From assembly GCA_024684085.1 (NCBI GenBank), contig JAIKXM010000010.1:1-43054 (forward strand): a stretch of DNA of 43,054 nucleotides, in the 5' to 3' direction. Positions 40,736 through 43,054 of the stretch are shown here, in pieces. The notes beneath the pieces were generated by a model that did not search any database, was not told where the DNA came from, and saw only the letters and a list, made by a program, of their open reading frames with translations. The stretch's first letter is position 1, and the number at the start of each line of letters is the position of its first letter. The DNA comes from Lachnospiraceae bacterium. GTDB taxonomy: Bacteria > Bacillota > Clostridia > Lachnospirales > Lachnospiraceae. The translations under genes were made by a program, and so were the position numbers.

Positions 40736-40851
40736 CCCATTATATCTATATATCTTTGTACCGATAGCTCATAAATAAATTTTCTGGTGCAATAATCAAA
40801 AAAGTATGATAGAATAATTTCGAACATCAGTTCTGAAAGGTGGACAAGAAT

Positions 40852-41304
40852 ATGCCGTCTCTTAAAAAAGGAAAAGAATACAAAAGATTTGAAGATACCA
40901 AACATATTCGCGATGATGGCAGTGAATACTGGAGCGCCAGAGAACTTGCTTTGGTATTAGACTATGTCAAATGGGAGAATTTTCAGAAGACTATTTCACG
41001 GGCAATGATTGCCTGCGAAAACAGTGGACACAGTGTTTCTGACGATTTTCCTGGGGTCAGGAAAATCGTAGAAGCAGGCGCAACTTCCAAACCGAAAAAA
41101 GATTATGAACTCTCCAGATATGCCTGCTACCTTATTGTTCAAAACGGTGATCCTCGAAAGGAAGTGATTGCCTTATGGCAGACGTATTTTGCAATACAGA
41201 CATACAGGCAAGAACCGGAAAAAAGCATTCAGCAGATTGAAAAGGAACAGATGGAGCGGCTGAAAAAGAAAGCAAAAGCCGGAAAACTAATGTTGGATGA
41301 ATAA
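40852..41304 (+). CDS. DinD-like (BRO-N family) protein, C-terminally short
   Basis: A 150-residue protein matching the N-terminal half of DNA-damage-inducible protein D: the segments E-Y-W-S-A-R-E-L-A, A-C-E-N-S-G-H-S-V, Y-E-L-S-R-Y-A-C-Y-L-I-V-Q-N-G-D-P-R-K and W-Q-T-Y-F-A-I-Q-T-Y-R-Q-E are characteristic. DinD is about 270 residues and in E. coli inhibits RecA-DNA filaments; here the protein ends in a basic coiled segment after about residue 130, so the C-terminal part is missing. It may be a truncated or a naturally short antirepressor-like form. ATG 40852 follows AAAGGTGG; a GTG at 40840 is also in frame but sits inside that ribosome site. Lys codons are mostly AAA, unlike the core genes, which suggests transfer. 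Confidence 0.8.
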   Translation: MPSLKKGKEYKRFEDTKHIRDDGSEYWSARELALVLDYVKWENFQKTISRAMIACENSGHSVSDDFPGVRKIVEAGATSKPKKDYELSRYACYLIVQNGDPRKEVIALWQTYFAIQTYRQEPEKSIQQIEKEQMERLKKKAKAGKLMLDE

Positions 41305-41335
41305 ATACAGACTATCGAAAAGAAGGAATGATCAT

Positions 41336-41920
41336 ATGCGAGAAGGAATAGCTATCGTCGGCTTGAACGGAAGTGGAAAGTCTACACTTGGGCATGCACT
41401 GGCGAAGGCGCTAAATTTATATGAAATAGACGTTGAGGACTACTATTTTCCGGAACAGCGTGAATCAAGAAAAGCTGCTCTCGATGGTGGATACGGAGTG
41501 AATTGCTCTTACCTTGGTGACATGCCCTATTCCGTGTCCAGAACCAAGGAAGAGGTCGAAGAAGCCATAGCAAAAGAAGTATTGGCACACCCCCGGTATG
41601 TTATGACCGGTGTTACCATTAATTGGAATGCAGAGATCCTATCCACGATCAAGCATGTTTTCTGGCTGAGGACAGAAACAGAAGAAAGAGTACGACGTGT
41701 GAAGGAGCGCGAAGAAAAACGCTGGGGCGGCAGAGTTACTGAAGGCGGGGACATGTACGAGCAACAAAAATTCTTTCGGGAACTGATTGCAGGGCTTACT
41801 GATGAAAAGGTTTTAAGAAGCATTGGTAAAACAGACTGTGAAGTGATCCAGCTCGATGGAACACGCAATGTTTCTGAAAATCTGGCGATAATAATGAAAA
41901 TAGTAATGGAAGAATCTTAG
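41336..41920 (+). CDS. P-loop kinase-like NTPase
   Basis: A 194-residue nucleoside/shikimate-kinase-like protein. Walker A is G-L-N-G-S-G-K-S-T (9-17), then E-I-D-V-E-D-Y-Y-F-P supplies the substrate-side acids, and a lid-like basic stretch (E-E-R-V-R-R-V-K-E-R-E-E-K-R-W) lies near 115-130. The layout is that of small AAA_18-type kinases found near acetyltransferases and NUDIX proteins in accessory regions; substrate unknown. ATG 41336 has AAGGA 8 bases upstream; an earlier ATG at 41297 overlaps the DinD-like stop by 8 bases but lacks a ribosome site. The NUDIX gene begins 10 bases after its stop. Confidence 0.8.
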   Translation: MREGIAIVGLNGSGKSTLGHALAKALNLYEIDVEDYYFPEQRESRKAALDGGYGVNCSYLGDMPYSVSRTKEEVEEAIAKEVLAHPRYVMTGVTINWNAEILSTIKHVFWLRTETEERVRRVKEREEKRWGGRVTEGGDMYEQQKFFRELIAGLTDEKVLRSIGKTDCEVIQLDGTRNVSENLAIIMKIVMEES

Positions 41921-41930
41921 GTGTCGAGAA

Positions 41931-42380
41931 ATGCGTAGAACAGAAAACGTCGAATTGACGGTCCTATGTCTCATTCAGGATGGCAACAGGATCTTGTTAC
42001 AAAACCGCGTAAAGAAAGATTGGCAGGGTTACACGCTCCCCGGTGGACATGTGGAACCCGGAGAATCTTTTGTAGATGCAGTCATAAGGGAAATGAAAGA
42101 AGAAACCGGTCTGGATATTCTAAAACCACGTCTTGTGGGAATCAAGCAGTTCCCAATTGAGGATGGAAGGTACATTGTTCTTTTGTTCAAAACCGAAAGT
42201 TTCAGCGGTCAGGTCGTTTCATCTGATGAGGGCGAAATGGAATGGGTAGAATACAGCAACCTTTCGAGAATAGAAACTGTCGATGACCTGGACGATCTTT
42301 TGAAAGTGTTCAACGACCCGGGCCTTAATGAATTTCAGTATTTGGTGGAGGGAGATAAGTGGACAATATCCATAAAATGA
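41931..42380 (+). CDS. NUDIX hydrolase (MutT / 8-oxo-dGTP diphosphatase-like)
   Basis: A 149-residue MutT-type NUDIX protein. The complete Nudix box is G39-x5-E45-x7-R53-E54-M-x-E57-E58-x-G60, preceded by Y-T-L-P-G-G. V-L-C-L-I-Q-D-G-N-R-I-L-L-Q-N-R is the usual first hairpin. It resembles proteins annotated as 8-oxo-dGTP diphosphatase, which remove oxidised or otherwise unwanted nucleotides, but small NUDIX proteins vary in substrate. It lies in a tight cargo cluster and its 3' end overlaps the GNAT gene by 22 bases. Confidence 0.88.
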   Translation: MRRTENVELTVLCLIQDGNRILLQNRVKKDWQGYTLPGGHVEPGESFVDAVIREMKEETGLDILKPRLVGIKQFPIEDGRYIVLLFKTESFSGQVVSSDEGEMEWVEYSNLSRIETVDDLDDLLKVFNDPGLNEFQYLVEGDKWTISIK

Positions 42381-42847
42381 AAAATGATTTAATGATAGAA
42401 AAAATGTCAGTGCATAATCTATATGCTCTGACAAAGCTATTTGAGTATAACGATGTTGAGCAAATGATATCCGAATGTACGCGTGATATACAAAAAGAGG
42501 TAATTGATATTTTTGTTTTGTATTATAAGGAGATTTTAGTAGCTGAGCTTCGTGTAATGTATGAAAGCATAGATGAGAACTTTGCTGTACGAGGCAGACG
42601 GGCATATTTGTTTGCATTTAGAGTCTCTGAACCTTTTCAGAATAAAGGGTACGGAACATATCTATTAAAAAATGTTCTGGCCGTACTAAAAGAAGCCGGT
42701 TACACTGAATTTACGGTTGGAGTTGAGGATGATAATTTTAGAGCAATTCATATGTATCAAGCCTTGGGATTCAATGAATTTCTGTTAAGAAAGCATGAAG
42801 AATATCAAGGCGATGAATATGATTATAATTTATATTTGAAGAGATAA
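42359..42847 (+). CDS. GNAT family N-acetyltransferase
   Basis: A 162-residue GNAT enzyme that transfers an acetyl group from acetyl-CoA to an amine. Motif A reads F-R-V-S-E-P-F-Q-N-K-G-Y-G-T-Y-L-L (the Q/R-x-x-G-x-G/A pyrophosphate loop, with N-K-G-Y-G), and motif B reads V-E-D-D-N-F-R-A-I-H-M-Y-Q-A-L-G-F. The GTG at 42359 follows GGAGGGAG with a 4-5 base spacer and overlaps the NUDIX end; an ATG at 42377 is an alternative. The substrate could be an antibiotic, polyamine or protein; nothing in the sequence decides this. Confidence 0.85.
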   Translation: MDNIHKMKNDLMIEKMSVHNLYALTKLFEYNDVEQMISECTRDIQKEVIDIFVLYYKEILVAELRVMYESIDENFAVRGRRAYLFAFRVSEPFQNKGYGTYLLKNVLAVLKEAGYTEFTVGVEDDNFRAIHMYQALGFNEFLLRKHEEYQGDEYDYNLYLKR

Positions 42848-42854
42848 CACAATT

Positions 42855-43054
42855 ATGGAGTCAGATGATGCCATGAAAAAATCTCAATTTGGAGAAGTAA
42901 ATCAAATATTGGCGGATATTCTCGAAGGGCATAAAGATATCTTCAGCAAAAAACTATTGGGCTAAAATCGGATCAGATCATGACATATCTTGATGGAATC
43001 TTCGAAGGATGGACTGTAGTAAAGAAAACGGTAGTTGCGCAGGAATATGAAATA
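42855..43054 (+). pseudogene. Frameshifted gene running off the window
   Basis: ATG 42855 opens a 36-codon frame that ends at TAA 42963-42965. Just before the stop, six A residues (42948-42953) follow AGC; reading -1 from there continues without a stop as K-T-I-G-L-K-S-D-Q-I-M-T-Y-L-D-G-I-F-E-G-W and on to the window end. The two halves look like one protein of unknown family. Either the gene is broken, the A run was miscounted in sequencing, or a -1 slip is used. An ATG at 42980 could also restart translation. No ribosome site is strong (AATTATGG only). Confidence 0.5.

Overview
The window looks like chromosome of a motile, low-to-moderate GC Gram-positive anaerobe of the Lachnospiraceae (Butyrivibrio, Pseudobutyrivibrio, Roseburia or a relative). 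This is inferred from gene content: a Gram-positive PolC replicase directly behind ispG, a NatAB-type exporter, a sigma-28-type promoter in front of a FliD-like protein, a secreted GH16 beta-glucanase with Thr/Pro linkers and Ig-like repeats, Mbeg1-like lipase and MORN proteins, and strong AGGAGG ribosome binding sites. No rRNA gene is present. The genus cannot be fixed from the window alone.

Layout. Positions 1-800 are AT-rich and accessory-looking, with a BRO-N-like fragment and a small orphan gene. From 909 to about 6.7 kb come a PPOX flavoprotein, a membrane acyltransferase overlapping a tRNA-dihydrouridine synthase, tRNA-Thr, and an ABC ATPase with a permease fused to a CPBP membrane protease. 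A Hanks-type kinase and a short PP2C phosphatase follow on the minus strand (6.8-9.1 kb), separated by a 34-bp tandem repeat. A 530-bp gap holds a long inverted repeat. Then come ispG-polC, a divergent folD, an EAL protein, a small coiled-coil protein, a CbiM-type metal transporter and, on the minus strand, a Lon-like AAA+ protein without a protease domain. Next are argG with chorismate mutase, and a class I aminotransferase with a NUDIX hydrolase.

An orphan TnpB transposon (IS200/IS605 type, about 26.1-27.44 kb) sits exactly at the 3' end of that NUDIX gene. It appears to have separated the operon from its terminator at 27.48 kb. Beyond it lie xerD, a MORN protein with an Mbeg1-like lipase, the sigma-28 promoter with the FliD-like gene, an RsmF-type methyltransferase, a HAD phosphatase and the 1610-residue GH16 protein.

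Two tRNA-Leu genes (anticodons AAG and CAG) mark the right boundary of core-like DNA. To their right are repeated pieces of the tRNA-Leu 3' end, a 200-nt palindrome-rich stretch ending in a terminator-like hairpin, another long inverted repeat, and a cargo run (DinD-like N-terminal protein, P-loop kinase, NUDIX, GNAT, and a frameshifted gene running off the window). These cargo genes use more AAA and GAA codons than the core genes, as expected for a horizontally acquired island at a tRNA gene.

The items most worth a second look are the structured element and tRNA fragments at 40.2-40.75 kb, the TnpB element with its predicted omega RNA, FolD lacking the usual catalytic Lys and Gln, the protease-less Lon-like ATPase with an altered Walker B, the permease-protease fusion, and the triplicated uncharacterised module in the GH16 protein. 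I see no CRISPR array, defence system or complete prophage.
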